DNA of 32,648 nucleotides, from assembly GCA_018268415.1 (NCBI GenBank), contig JAFDWO010000019.1, forward strand, positions 1 to 32,648. Reading direction: 5' to 3'. Under the pieces are notes generated by a model. The model made no database searches. It was given only the letters and a program-made list of their open reading frames with translations, and was not told the origin of the DNA. The first letter of the stretch is position 1; every line of letters begins with the position of its first letter. The DNA is from Actinomycetota bacterium (GTDB lineage: Bacteria; Actinomycetota; Thermoleophilia; Solirubrobacterales; 70-9). A program made the translations under genes and the position numbers. Positions 15,975 to 23,971 of the stretch are shown in pieces.

Positions 15975-17564
15975 GTGGAGGGCGCGGGCGGCGGATCGTC
16001 GGCGTCCTCGCGGGCCGGCTCGACCCCGGCGCGCGCGGGGCTGGTGCTGGCGACGCTGATCGGCGTCGCCGGGGTCGCCAACCTCAACCTGGCGGTGGCG
16101 AACGTCGCCCTGCCGGACATCGGCCAGCACTTCGACGCCGGGCAGACGATGGTCGACCTGATCGCGGTCGGCTACTCGCTCGGGCTGGCGGCCTCGGTCC
16201 TTTACCTCGGCGCGATCGGCGACCGTTATGGCCGCAAGACCCTGCTGGTGCTGGGGATGGCGCTGACGATCCCGGCCTCGATCCTGGCCGCGGTGGCGCC
16301 GTCGGCGGTCGTCCTCTTCATCGCCCGCGTCTTCGGCGGCGTCGCCGCCGGGATGGCCTACCCGACCACGCTGGCGCTGATCACGGCGCTCTGGTCAGGC
16401 CCCGAGCGGACGAAATCGATCGCGCTCTGGAGTGCCCTCGGCGGCGGCATCTCGGCGCTCGGCCCGCTGGTCGCCGGGGGGCTGCTCGAACACTTCGACT
16501 GGTCGTCGGTCTTCATCGTCAGCGCGCCGCTTGCCGCGATCGCCCTCTTTGCCGCCTGGCGCTTCGTCCCCGCCCACGTCAACGAGACGACCGAGCCGGT
16601 CGACCACCTCGGCGGCATGCTCTCGATCCTCCTGGTCGCAGCGCTGGTGCTGGCGATCAACCTGGCGCCGGAACCGGGCAAGGGGACGACGGCGGTGATC
16701 CTCGGCATCATCGCGGTGGCCGCGATCGGCGCCTTCGTCATCCGCCAGCGGCGCGTCCCCAACCCCTTGTACGACCTGCGGATCGCGGCGCGGCCGACGT
16801 TCTGGGTGGCGGCGCTCGCCGGGATCATCGTCTTCGGCTCGCTGATGGGAGCGATGTTCATCGGCCAGCAGTTCGTCCAGAACGTGCTCGGCTACTCGAC
16901 CCTGCAGGCCGGGCTGGCGATCATTCCCGGCGCGCTCGGCATGATCGTCGTCGCGCCGCGCTCGGCACAACTGGTCGAGTCGCACGGCTCGCGCTTCACC
17001 CTGCTGGTCGGTTTCGCCTTCTGCCTGCTCGCCTTCCTGGTGATGCTGATCCTCTGGGACGAGGGCGCCTCCTACTTCCCGGTCGGCCTCGGCTTCCTGC
17101 TGATGGGGGTCGGGGTCGGGTTCGCCGGCACGCCCGCATCACGCTCGCTGACCGGCTCGGTGCCGGTGCGCAAGGCCGGGATGGCGTCGGGGACCGCCGA
17201 CCTGCAGCGCGACCTCGGCGGCGCGATCATGCAGTCGATCTTCGGCGCCCTCCTCACCGCGGGCTACGCGAAATCGTTCAGCGAACAGATCGCCGCCTCC
17301 CCCCACGCGTCGAGCGTCAGCGAAAAGGTCCAGAACGAGCTCACCAAGTCCTTCTCCAGCGCCGCCAACACCGCCCAGCAGTACCCCGAATACGCCCAGG
17401 CGATCGTCGGCGCGGCGCGCAAGTCCTTCCTCGACGGCGGCGACTGGACCTACGCCGCCGGGATGATCGCCGTGGCCGTCGGCATCTGCGTCGTCTTCTT
17501 CCTCTTCCCCAAGCACGACGCCGAAGTGGCGCTGCTCGAGCGCTACCACGCAGAGGACGCGTAG
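15975..17564 (+). CDS. MFS transporter, DHA2-type, second of three
   Basis: Multi-helix exporter of 529 aa. Helix 1 contains LNLAVANVALPDIG, motif A is GAIGDRYGRKTLL, and a long periplasmic loop with Ser/Ala/Gln-rich sequence (about residues 438-490) precedes the last helix. Start is GTG at 15975, only 2 bp after the phosphoesterase stop; earlier in-frame ATG at 15897 lies inside the phosphoesterase gene. A short Gly/Ser-rich N-terminal extension precedes helix 1. The substrate is unknown. It differs clearly in sequence from the exporters at 11753 and 17585, so this is not a recent duplication. Confidence 0.88.
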   Translation: MEGAGGGSSASSRAGSTPARAGLVLATLIGVAGVANLNLAVANVALPDIGQHFDAGQTMVDLIAVGYSLGLAASVLYLGAIGDRYGRKTLLVLGMALTIPASILAAVAPSAVVLFIARVFGGVAAGMAYPTTLALITALWSGPERTKSIALWSALGGGISALGPLVAGGLLEHFDWSSVFIVSAPLAAIALFAAWRFVPAHVNETTEPVDHLGGMLSILLVAALVLAINLAPEPGKGTTAVILGIIAVAAIGAFVIRQRRVPNPLYDLRIAARPTFWVAALAGIIVFGSLMGAMFIGQQFVQNVLGYSTLQAGLAIIPGALGMIVVAPRSAQLVESHGSRFTLLVGFAFCLLAFLVMLILWDEGASYFPVGLGFLLMGVGVGFAGTPASRSLTGSVPVRKAGMASGTADLQRDLGGAIMQSIFGALLTAGYAKSFSEQIAASPHASSVSEKVQNELTKSFSSAANTAQQYPEYAQAIVGAARKSFLDGGDWTYAAGMIAVAVGICVVFFLFPKHDAEVALLERYHAEDA

Positions 17565-17584
17565 GCCCCCGCTAACCTCATCCC

Positions 17585-19084
17585 GTGGAGGCGAACTCGT
17601 CCGGGGTCGCGTTTTCGAGCGGAGCCGGTCGGTGGCTGCTCGCGGTGACGATCGCCGGGTCGGGGATGGCGTTCCTCGATTCGACCGTCGTGAACGTGGC
17701 GCTGCCGAAGATCGGCGAGGACCTGAACGCCTCGACCAGCTCCCTGCAGTGGATCCTGAACGGGTACCTGCTGACGCTGGCGTCGCTGATCCTGCTCGGC
17801 GGGAGCCTCGGCGATCGGCTCGGGCGGCGGCTCGTCTTCCAGGTCGGCGTCGTCGTCTTCACCCTGGCCTCGCTGCTCTGCGCGGTGGCACCGACGGTCG
17901 AGCTGCTGATCTTCGCGCGGCTGATCCAGGGGATCGGCGGGGCGCTGCTGACCCCCGGCAGCCTGGCGATCATCGAGGCGAGCTTCCGCCCCGCCGACCG
18001 GGCGCGGGCGATCGGCGCCTGGTCGGGCCTCGGCGGCGTCGCCAGTGCGCTCGGGCCGCTGCTCGGCGGCTGGCTGATCGGCGCGATCTCCTGGCGGGCG
18101 ATCTTCCTGATCAACCTGCCGCTCGGCGCCTTCGTCACCTGGGCGGCGGCGCGCTACGTGCCCGAGTCGCGCGACCCGACCGCGACCGGCAAGCTCGACC
18201 TCGGCGGCGCGGTACTGGCCGCGATCGGGCTCGGCGGCACCACCTACGCGCTGATCGAGGCGCCGGAAGGCGGACGGCTCGCGGCGGTCATCGCGACCGC
18301 GGTGATCGGCGTCACCGCCCTGGTCGGCTTCTTCTGGCAGGAGCGGCGGAGCGCCAACCCGATGCTGCCGCTCGGCATCTTCTCCTCGCGTCAGTTCAGC
18401 GCCGCCAACGCGGTCACCTTCGTCGTCTACGCGGCGCTCGGCGTCGTCTTCTTCCTGCTCGTCAGCTTCCTGCAGATCTCGATGGGGTACTCGCCGATCG
18501 CGGCCGGATCCGCCTCGCTGCCGGTGACTGCGCTGATGCTGGTCGGCTCGGCGCGGGCGGGCGAGCTGGCGCAACGGATCGGGCCGCGCGTCCCGCTGAC
18601 CATCGGGCCGCTGATCATCGCCGCCGGGCTGCTGTTGATGATGCGGATCAACCCCGGCGACAGTTACGTGAGCACGGTGCTCCCGGCGGTCGTCGTCTTC
18701 GGCCTCGGCCTGACCTTGGTGGTCGCGCCGGTCACCGCGACGGTGCTGGCGGCCGTCGACTCGAGCCACTCCGGCATTGCCTCCGGCGTCAACAACGCGG
18801 TGGCGCGGGTGGCCGGGCTGCTGGCGGTGGCGGTGATCCCGGTCGTCGCCGGCCTCACCGGGGACCAGTTCTACGACCCGGCCAAGATGACCCACGGCTT
18901 CCACGTCGGCATGGCCGTCTGCGCCGGGCTGTCGCTGGTCGGCGCGATCATCGCCTGGACGACGATCTCCTCCGACGTCCTCCACGAGGAGGAAGGCGAG
19001 GAGGAGGAGGAGTGCTACTCGTGCGGCGTCGGCGCCCCGACGCTACGCCCCGCCCCCGAGCCCGCCCCGTCCCCCCGGGGTTGA
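17585..19084 (+). CDS. MFS transporter, DHA2-type, third of three
   Basis: Exporter of 499 aa with the DHA2 helix-1 pattern AFLDSTVVNVALPKIG, SSLQWILNGYLL and motif A GSLGDRLGRRLVF. It starts at GTG 17585, 20 bp after the previous MFS. The C-terminal cytoplasmic tail is unusual: a run of glutamates (EEEGEEEEE) followed by CYSCG and a proline-rich end. Its TGA stop (19082-19084) lies inside the first half-site of the REP-like module at 19080, so the last residues (SPRG) were probably set by arrival of that repeat. It ends the five-gene run. Confidence 0.88.
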   Translation: MEANSSGVAFSSGAGRWLLAVTIAGSGMAFLDSTVVNVALPKIGEDLNASTSSLQWILNGYLLTLASLILLGGSLGDRLGRRLVFQVGVVVFTLASLLCAVAPTVELLIFARLIQGIGGALLTPGSLAIIEASFRPADRARAIGAWSGLGGVASALGPLLGGWLIGAISWRAIFLINLPLGAFVTWAAARYVPESRDPTATGKLDLGGAVLAAIGLGGTTYALIEAPEGGRLAAVIATAVIGVTALVGFFWQERRSANPMLPLGIFSSRQFSAANAVTFVVYAALGVVFFLLVSFLQISMGYSPIAAGSASLPVTALMLVGSARAGELAQRIGPRVPLTIGPLIIAAGLLLMMRINPGDSYVSTVLPAVVVFGLGLTLVVAPVTATVLAAVDSSHSGIASGVNNAVARVAGLLAVAVIPVVAGLTGDQFYDPAKMTHGFHVGMAVCAGLSLVGAIIAWTTISSDVLHEEEGEEEEECYSCGVGAPTLRPAPEPAPSPRG

Positions 19085-19179
19085 CGGGCCGAAACCCGTC
19101 GGATAGTCCGACTTCTGCCTCACCGACGATGTTGACGGGCCGAAAACTCAAGCATGGCTTGAGTTTTCGGCCCGTCAAC
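19080..19179 (+). repeat. REP-like module, copy B
   Basis: A module of about 100 bp: half-site GTTGACGGGCCGAAA at 19080-19094, a 36-bp linker containing GTCCGACTTC and CACCGACGATG, then a perfect hairpin with 23-bp arms (19131-19153 and 19157-19179) around ATG. The arms begin with the same GTTGACGGGCCGAAA as the half-site. It sits between convergent MFS and SDR genes and provides the MFS stop codon. It matches copy C at 20022-20122 in order, spacing and orientation. It may terminate transcription from both sides. Confidence 0.88.
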
Positions 19180-19207
19180 ACGGGAGGCAGACAAGAGTGT
19201 GACGGGG

Positions 19208-20008
19208 TTAGACGCTGAGGCCGCCGTCTACCGGGAGGGTGGCGCCGGTGATGCCGCTGCCGCCGGGGCCGAGGAGGAAGGCGACGGTGGTGGCGACCTC
19301 GGCAGGCTCCAGTAGGCGCTCCAGGGGCTGGCGGGGGGCGAAGTCGTGGGGAGAGGGCAGTTCGAAGAGGCGGGCGGACTCGGCGAGGAGCGGGGTGTCG
19401 GTCGAGCCCGGCGCGACCGAGTTGGCGGTGACGCCGCTGCCGTGGAGGTCGGCGGCGAGGGCGCGGATGAAGCCACCGACGCCGGCCTTCGCGGCGCTGT
19501 AGGCGGCGAGGCCCTGCATCCCGCGCGTCGCGCCCGCCGAGGTGACGGCGACGAAGCGCCCCGAGCGCGGCCGCGGCCGTCCCAACAACGTCGGCACGAC
19601 CAGGCCGGCGGCGAGCATCACCGCCTCGAGATTCACCTCGATCAGGGCTCGCTGCTGCTCGGGCGGGAGTTCCCAGGCGGGTACGCCACCCGCGATCGCG
19701 CCCGCGTTGGCGACGAAGGCGTCGACGTCGCCCCACGCTTCGGCCCCCTCGACCACGGCGGCCAGGGCCTCGCGGTCGCTCGCGTCGGCGACCACGGCGC
19801 GCGCCACGTCGGCGCGCCCCGCGCGCTTCGCGGCAGCCGCAACCGCTTCGTCGAGATCACGCTCGCTCGCCATCGCGTAGGGAAGCCGACGGTCGGGCGC
19901 ACAACGGTCGACGGCGACGACGCTCCAGCCGTCGGCGGCAAGCGCGGCGACCGTCGCGGCACCGATTCCCCGACCGGCCCCGGTGACGATGGCGACGCGC
20001 CGGTTCAC
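19208..20008 (-). CDS. Short-chain dehydrogenase/reductase (SDR)
   Basis: NAD(P)-dependent oxidoreductase, 266 aa. The cofactor motif TGAGRGIG is at 9-16, the NAG motif is in FVANAGAIAGG, and the catalytic Tyr170-x3-Lys174 is in YSAAKAG with the Ser in VTSAGATRG. The C-terminus GATLPVDGGLSV is typical of classical SDRs such as FabG-like 3-oxoacyl reductases. GTG at 20008 is chosen because it puts the nucleotide motif at the usual place; the frame stays open upstream only through repeat sequence. The gene is bracketed by two directly oriented REP-like modules. Neighbouring acyl-CoA genes suggest a hydroxyacyl or oxoacyl substrate, by inference. Confidence 0.87.
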   Translation of the reverse strand: MNRRVAIVTGAGRGIGAATVAALAADGWSVVAVDRCAPDRRLPYAMASERDLDEAVAAAAKRAGRADVARAVVADASDREALAAVVEGAEAWGDVDAFVANAGAIAGGVPAWELPPEQQRALIEVNLEAVMLAAGLVVPTLLGRPRPRSGRFVAVTSAGATRGMQGLAAYSAAKAGVGGFIRALAADLHGSGVTANSVAPGSTDTPLLAESARLFELPSPHDFAPRQPLERLLEPAEVATTVAFLLGPGGSGITGATLPVDGGLSV

Positions 20009-20021
20009 CTCCGCCGCTCCG

Positions 20022-20122
20022 GTCGACGGGCCGAAAGCCAGGCAGATGGTCCGACTTCCGTCACACCGACGATGTTGACGGGCCGAAAACTCAAGTGAGG
20101 CTTGAGTTTTCGGCCCGTCAAC
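20022..20122 (+). repeat. REP-like module, copy C
   Basis: Same architecture as copy B: half-site GTCGACGGGCCGAAA at 20022-20036, a linker with GTCCGACTTCCGTCACAC (20049-20066) and CGACGATG, then a perfect hairpin with 22-bp arms at 20074-20095 and 20101-20122 around TGAGG. The start-to-start distance from half-site to hairpin is 52 bp here and 51 bp in copy B. The right arm supplies the TGA stop (20120-20118) of the minus-strand CoA-epimerase gene. The left half-site begins 14 bp upstream of the SDR start codon. Confidence 0.88.
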
Positions 20123-21170
20123 GAGGAGGTTGGGTGGCGGGGGCGGCCGGTTCGGTGACGCTGAAGCGCGGCGCCGGGGCGGGTTGGGGCATCCCCCCGA
20201 CCTCGACGAAGACGCCGCGATCGCGGAGGTGCCCGTCCTCGCGCGCCTCGCGCATCGAGAGGACCGGCGCGACACAGCAATCGGAGTCGGCGAAGAGCGC
20301 GTGCCAGTGGTCGCGCGGGCGCTCGGCGAACTTGGCGGTGAAGCGCGCCCGGATCGCGGGCCAGGTGGCGGGGTCGAGGTGATTGGCGATCTCCTCGTCG
20401 CCCGCCATCCCCAGGGCCTCCAGCAGCGCCGCGTAGAACTGTGGCTCGAGCGCCCCGACCGCGACCCAGCCGCCGTCGGCACAACGATAGGTGTCGTAGA
20501 ACGGCGCGCCGCCGTCGAGGAGGTTGACGCCGCGCTCGTCGCGCCAGGCACCCTGCTCGAGGAAGCCGTGCAGCATGCCGGTCACCGAGGCGGCGCCGTC
20601 GACGATCGCCGCGTCGACCACCTGGCCGATCCCGGTCGCGCGCGCGTGCAGCAACGCGCTGACCACGCCGACGACGAGGTAGGCGCCGCCGGCGCCGAAG
20701 TCACCGAGCAGGTTCACCGGGGGGACCGGCTTACGGCCGGGCTCGCCGACCATGTGCAGCGCCCCGGAGATCGCCAGGTAGGTGATGTCGTGGCCGGCCG
20801 TATGGGCATAGCGGCCCGACTGCCCCCAGCCGGTCATCCGCCCGTAGACCAGTGCCGGATTGCGCACCAGGCACTCGTCGGGGCCCAGCCCGAGCCGCTC
20901 CATCACGCCCGGGCGGAAGCCCTCGATCAGCACCTCGGCCGCGGCGATCAGGCCGAGCGCCTCCTCGATGCCGGCCGACGTCTTGAGGTCGACCTGGCGC
21001 GCGACGCGACCGCGGTCGAGCACCGGCGAGGCGCCCCAGGCGAGGCCCCCTTGGGTGGGACGTTCGATCCGCGTCACCTCGGCGCCGAGGTCGGCGAGCA
21101 TCATGCCGCTGAAGGAGATCGGCCCGATCCCGGCGATCTCCACCACCTTCACGCCTTGCAACGGCCCCAT
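20118..21170 (-). CDS. amacr: Alpha-methylacyl-CoA racemase (CaiB/BaiF family III)
   Basis: Epimerises 2-methylacyl-CoA thioesters so branched-chain or sterol-side-chain acyl-CoAs can enter beta-oxidation. The 350-aa product has the family N-terminus GVKVVEIAGIGP and the complete racemase triad at the positions known from the mycobacterial enzyme (His126, Asp156, Glu241): here His127 in GHDITY, Asp157 in LLGDFGAGG and Glu242 in GALEPQF. This favours racemase over the CoA-transferases of the same family. ATG start at 21170. The stop codon lies within the REP-like hairpin arm, and the proline-rich last residues may be repeat-derived. The acyl-CoA dehydrogenase gene ends 40 bp upstream on the same strand. 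Confidence 0.9.
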   Translation of the reverse strand: MGPLQGVKVVEIAGIGPISFSGMMLADLGAEVTRIERPTQGGLAWGASPVLDRGRVARQVDLKTSAGIEEALGLIAAAEVLIEGFRPGVMERLGLGPDECLVRNPALVYGRMTGWGQSGRYAHTAGHDITYLAISGALHMVGEPGRKPVPPVNLLGDFGAGGAYLVVGVVSALLHARATGIGQVVDAAIVDGAASVTGMLHGFLEQGAWRDERGVNLLDGGAPFYDTYRCADGGWVAVGALEPQFYAALLEALGMAGDEEIANHLDPATWPAIRARFTAKFAERPRDHWHALFADSDCCVAPVLSMREAREDGHLRDRGVFVEVGGMPQPAPAPRFSVTEPAAPATQPPR

Positions 21171-21210
21171 CGGCGCAGCCTAGCCGCGGTCGCAGGTCGG
21201 GCGACGGCCG

Positions 21211-22374
21211 CTATCCCGCCATCGCCCGCGCGATCACCACGCGCTGGATCTCCTGCGTGCCCTCGTAGATCTGGGTGATCTTGGCATCACGCATCATCCG
21301 CTCGACCGGGTACTCGTTGACGTAGCCGTAGCCGCCCAGCACCTGGACCGCCTCGACGGTCACCCGCATCGCGTTGTCGCCGGCGATCAGCTTCGCCATC
21401 GAGGTCCACTTGCCGAGGTCGGCGGGGCGCCGGGGCTTGTCGGCCATCGCGCAGGCCTTGTAGAGAAGCTCGCGGGCGGCGGCGGTGCCGGCCTCCATGT
21501 CGGCGAGCTTGAACTGGATCCCCTGCAGGTTGTTGATCGGCTTGCCGAAGGCGATCCGCTCCTTCGCGTAGGAGTTGGCGAAGTCGGTGGCGCCCTGGGC
21601 GATGCCGACCGCCTGGGCGGCGGCGCCGAGGCGGGTCCGCTCGAGGGTGGCGAGGGCGACCGAGAGCCCCTTGCCCTCCTCGCCGATCAGGTTCTCCTGC
21701 GGGACCCGCACGTCGGTGAAGGAAGGCGAGCCGGTCGGGCTCCCCTTGATCCCCAGCTTGTGCTCGAGCTTGCCCGGGTCGAAGCCCGCACGATCTTTCT
21801 CGACGACGAAGGCGCTGGTGCGGCGGTTCTCGCGGTCGGTCGAGGCGAAGACGACGTAGAAGTCGGCGATCCCGGCGTTGGTGATCCAGCACTTCTGGCC
21901 GTTGATCACCCACTCGTCGCCGTCCTTGACCGCGGTGGTGCGCATCGCGGCGGGGTCGGAGCCCGCCTCGGGCTCCGACAGCGCGAAGGCCGGAGACCAC
22001 TCGCCGCTCGCGCACCGAGGGAGGAAGCGCTGTTTCTGCGCCTCTGAGCCGAAGAGCCGGATCGGCAGCGTGCCGAGCTCCTGGATCATCAGGATCAGGG
22101 CGCTCGAGGCGCACGCCTTGGCGATCTCCTCGACCGCGATCTGCAGCATCAGCGTGCCGGTCCCGGTGCCGCCGTAGGCCTCCTCGAAGGGCAGGCCGAG
22201 GATGTCCTGCTCGCCGAGGATCTTGCGGATGTCGTGGGGATATTCGGCGTTGCGGTCGATGTCGCCGGCCCGAGGCGCGATCTTCTCGGTCGCGATCTGG
22301 CGGACCAGTTCCCGGAAGTCGACCATCTCCTGCGGGATCTCGTACAGCCCCATGCCTACCTCGACGTCACTCAT
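21211..22374 (-). CDS. Acyl-CoA dehydrogenase
   Basis: FAD enzyme for the first oxidation of beta-oxidation, 387 aa. Signatures are FALSEPEAGSD (FAD/substrate-binding segment), the C-terminal QVLGGYGYVNEYPVERMMRDAKI, and the catalytic base Glu371 in IYEGTQEIQR. Length and Glu position match short/branched- or medium-chain acyl-CoA dehydrogenases. The start ATG at 22374 follows an AT-rich leader with GGGGGAAG about 5-12 nt upstream. It sits between menB and the AMACR-type gene on the same strand; a 2-methylacyl-CoA substrate would fit that neighbour, by inference. A GATAG-N12-CTATC dyad lies 30-51 bp upstream. Confidence 0.93.
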   Translation of the reverse strand: MSDVEVGMGLYEIPQEMVDFRELVRQIATEKIAPRAGDIDRNAEYPHDIRKILGEQDILGLPFEEAYGGTGTGTLMLQIAVEEIAKACASSALILMIQELGTLPIRLFGSEAQKQRFLPRCASGEWSPAFALSEPEAGSDPAAMRTTAVKDGDEWVINGQKCWITNAGIADFYVVFASTDRENRRTSAFVVEKDRAGFDPGKLEHKLGIKGSPTGSPSFTDVRVPQENLIGEEGKGLSVALATLERTRLGAAAQAVGIAQGATDFANSYAKERIAFGKPINNLQGIQFKLADMEAGTAAARELLYKACAMADKPRRPADLGKWTSMAKLIAGDNAMRVTVEAVQVLGGYGYVNEYPVERMMRDAKITQIYEGTQEIQRVVIARAMAG

Positions 22375-22403
22375 TCAGTCTTCCCCCAATATTGAGACCT
22401 TCA

Positions 22404-22425
22404 GATAGTAGGAATACAACCTATC
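22404..22425 (-). promoter_or_regulatory. Dyad upstream of acyl-CoA dehydrogenase
   Basis: GATAG at 22404-22408 and CTATC at 22421-22425 form an inverted repeat with a 12-bp AT-rich centre, in an island of low GC 30 bp before the acyl-CoA dehydrogenase start. It is plausible as a promoter-overlapping operator, for example for the MarR or TetR protein encoded nearby, but there is no second copy to support it. Confidence 0.35.
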
Positions 22426-22448
22426 GTCCGTAGAGGGGCCCACGACCA

Positions 22449-22611
22449 GCCCCTGAGGCGGCGTGGGCCAGCCTCGCAAGGACGCAGGGAAATGAGGTGA
22501 GGGGAGCGCACTAACAGTGCGTGACCCGAACCGAATGACCGAGGAACTCGCGCTTCGCGCTCGCACCGCTCCCTTCGGTCGCTGGAGGCGCCCCCACGCC
22601 GCCTCAGGGGC
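22449..22611. repeat. 163-bp segment bounded by 19-bp inverted repeats
   Basis: Perfect 19-bp inverted repeats at 22449-22467 and 22593-22611 (core CCCCTGAGGCGGCGTGGG) enclose 125 bp. The interior holds a small hairpin CGCACT-AAC-AGTGCG (22507-22521) and GC-rich dyads such as GCGCTTCGCGC. There is no credible ORF. The right arm contains the menB stop codon (22606-22604). It looks like a miniature inverted-repeat element or a large RNA hairpin between menB and the acyl-CoA dehydrogenase; no flanking target duplication is obvious. Confidence 0.6.
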
Positions 22612-23461
22612 GGCGGGGGAATTTGGAGAAGTCAGGCCGGCGCTTTTCCTTGTAGGCCTCGCGCCCCTCCTTGGCCTCCTCGGCGCCGTAGAAGAGAAGG
22701 TTGGCGTCGTGGGCCAGCTGCTGGATGCCGGCGTAACCGTCCTCGTGGGCGTTGAAGCTCGCCTTGACGAGGCGCAGGGCGAAGGGCGAGAGCGTCAGCA
22801 TCTCGCGGCACCAGTTGACCGTCTCCACCTCGAGGTCGGCAAGCGGCACGACGGTGTTGACCAGGCCCATCTCGAGGGCTTCGGCAGCGTCGTACTGGCG
22901 GCAGAGCATCCAGATCTCCTTCGCCTTCTTCGGCCCGACCAGGTCGCGCAGGATCGAGGCGCCGAAGCCGCCGTCCCAGGAGCCGACCCGCGGCCCGGTC
23001 TGGCCGAAGCGGGCGTTGTCGGCGGCGATCGTCAGGTCACAGCAGACGTGCAACACGTGGCCGCCGCCGACCGCGTAGCCCGCGACCATCGCGATGATCG
23101 GCTTCGGCAGCCGCCGCATCTGCACCTGCAGGTCGGTGACGTGGAAGCGGCCGACGCCACCCCCCTCCGACATGTAGCCGGTATCACCCCGGACGTTCTG
23201 GTCGCCGCCCGAGCAGAAGGCGAGGTCGCCCTCGCCGGTGAAGACGATGACGCCCACCTCCAGATCCTCGCGAGCCGCCTCGAACGCCCGCGAGAGCTCG
23301 ATCAGCGTCTGCGGGCGAAAGGCGTTGCGGACCTGGGGGCGGGCAATCGTGATCTTGGCGATCCCGTCGCTCGTCTCGTAGCGGATGTCCTCGAACTCAC
23401 CGGGGCCGGTGACCCAATCGGCGCCGGGACGCTGCACGGAGTCGGACGGGATCGCCGCCAT
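22604..23461 (-). CDS. menB: 1,4-dihydroxy-2-naphthoyl-CoA synthase
   Basis: Crotonase-fold enzyme that closes the naphthoquinone ring in menaquinone synthesis (o-succinylbenzoyl-CoA to DHNA-CoA). The 285-aa product has FCSGGDQ (82-88), [21 protein letters not shown] (oxyanion-hole loop) and GSWDGGFG with Asp163, the DGG segment characteristic of MenB rather than general enoyl-CoA hydratases; the end [14 protein letters not shown] is also typical. ATG at 23461 overlaps the upstream gene's stop as TGATG, so translation is coupled. No other men genes are in the window. Its stop codon falls in an inverted-repeat arm. Confidence 0.93.
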   Translation of the reverse strand: MAAIPSDSVQRPGADWVTGPGEFEDIRYETSDGIAKITIARPQVRNAFRPQTLIELSRAFEAAREDLEVGVIVFTGEGDLAFCSGGDQNVRGDTGYMSEGGGVGRFHVTDLQVQMRRLPKPIIAMVAGYAVGGGHVLHVCCDLTIAADNARFGQTGPRVGSWDGGFGASILRDLVGPKKAKEIWMLCRQYDAAEALEMGLVNTVVPLADLEVETVNWCREMLTLSPFALRLVKASFNAHEDGYAGIQQLAHDANLLFYGAEEAKEGREAYKEKRRPDFSKFPRRP

Positions 23462-23889
23462 CAGGGTTCCTCGGGGGTGAGCTTCAGCGTGCCGGTGTTG
23501 TTGGTGGCGACGGTCCAGGCGATTTCGTAGACGGCGACGTCGGGCTGCACCTGGTTGAGCGGCCCGGTGACGATCACCCTGCCGGTCCCTTCGCGCGGCC
23601 CGGTCGCCTTGATCTTGACCTTGATCGCCGAGGCGCTCCAGTCGGAGACCTTGCCTTTCAGGCTGACCGCCTTCCGCGCGAACGGCAGCCGGCCCGGCAC
23701 CAACGACACGATCAGCTTGTTCTTGGTCACCGCCGCGCGGACGCTGACCTTGGTGACGACGGCGCCGCTGACCGGGACCGAGTTCGAGGTGACCGGCACC
23801 GGCGGGGCGCTGGCGGAGGCGACGGCGGCGAGGCCGCCGACGAGGAGGGTGACGAGGGTGGCGGCAAGGGCGATTCTTCTGGATCTCAA
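23461..23889 (-). CDS. Small exported protein of unknown function
   Basis: The 142-aa product has a clear Sec signal peptide ([25 protein letters not shown], cleavage near residue 27) and a mature part of beta-rich, Val/Lys/Thr composition with no cysteines, resembling a small immunoglobulin-like or beta-sandwich domain. Start is TTG at 23889, decided by GGAGG at 23899-23895 five bases upstream. Its stop overlaps the menB start (TGATG). No family recognised. The coupling to menB is probably chance of operon packing rather than function. Confidence 0.75.
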   Translation of the reverse strand: MRSRRIALAATLVTLLVGGLAAVASASAPPVPVTSNSVPVSGAVVTKVSVRAAVTKNKLIVSLVPGRLPFARKAVSLKGKVSDWSASAIKVKIKATGPREGTGRVIVTGPLNQVQPDVAVYEIAWTVATNNTGTLKLTPEEP

Positions 23890-23971
23890 GTGTTCCTCCG
23901 GGGGCTAGGGGATCGCCAGGTTATCGGGCGACGCAGGCCCTTCGGGACCCCGCAGGCCGGCCCGAAGCCTT

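Noticed and set aside
11753..19084. The three MFS genes as recent duplicates
   Set aside because: Helix-1 and motif-A sequences differ between all three and lengths and tails differ; they share only the family.
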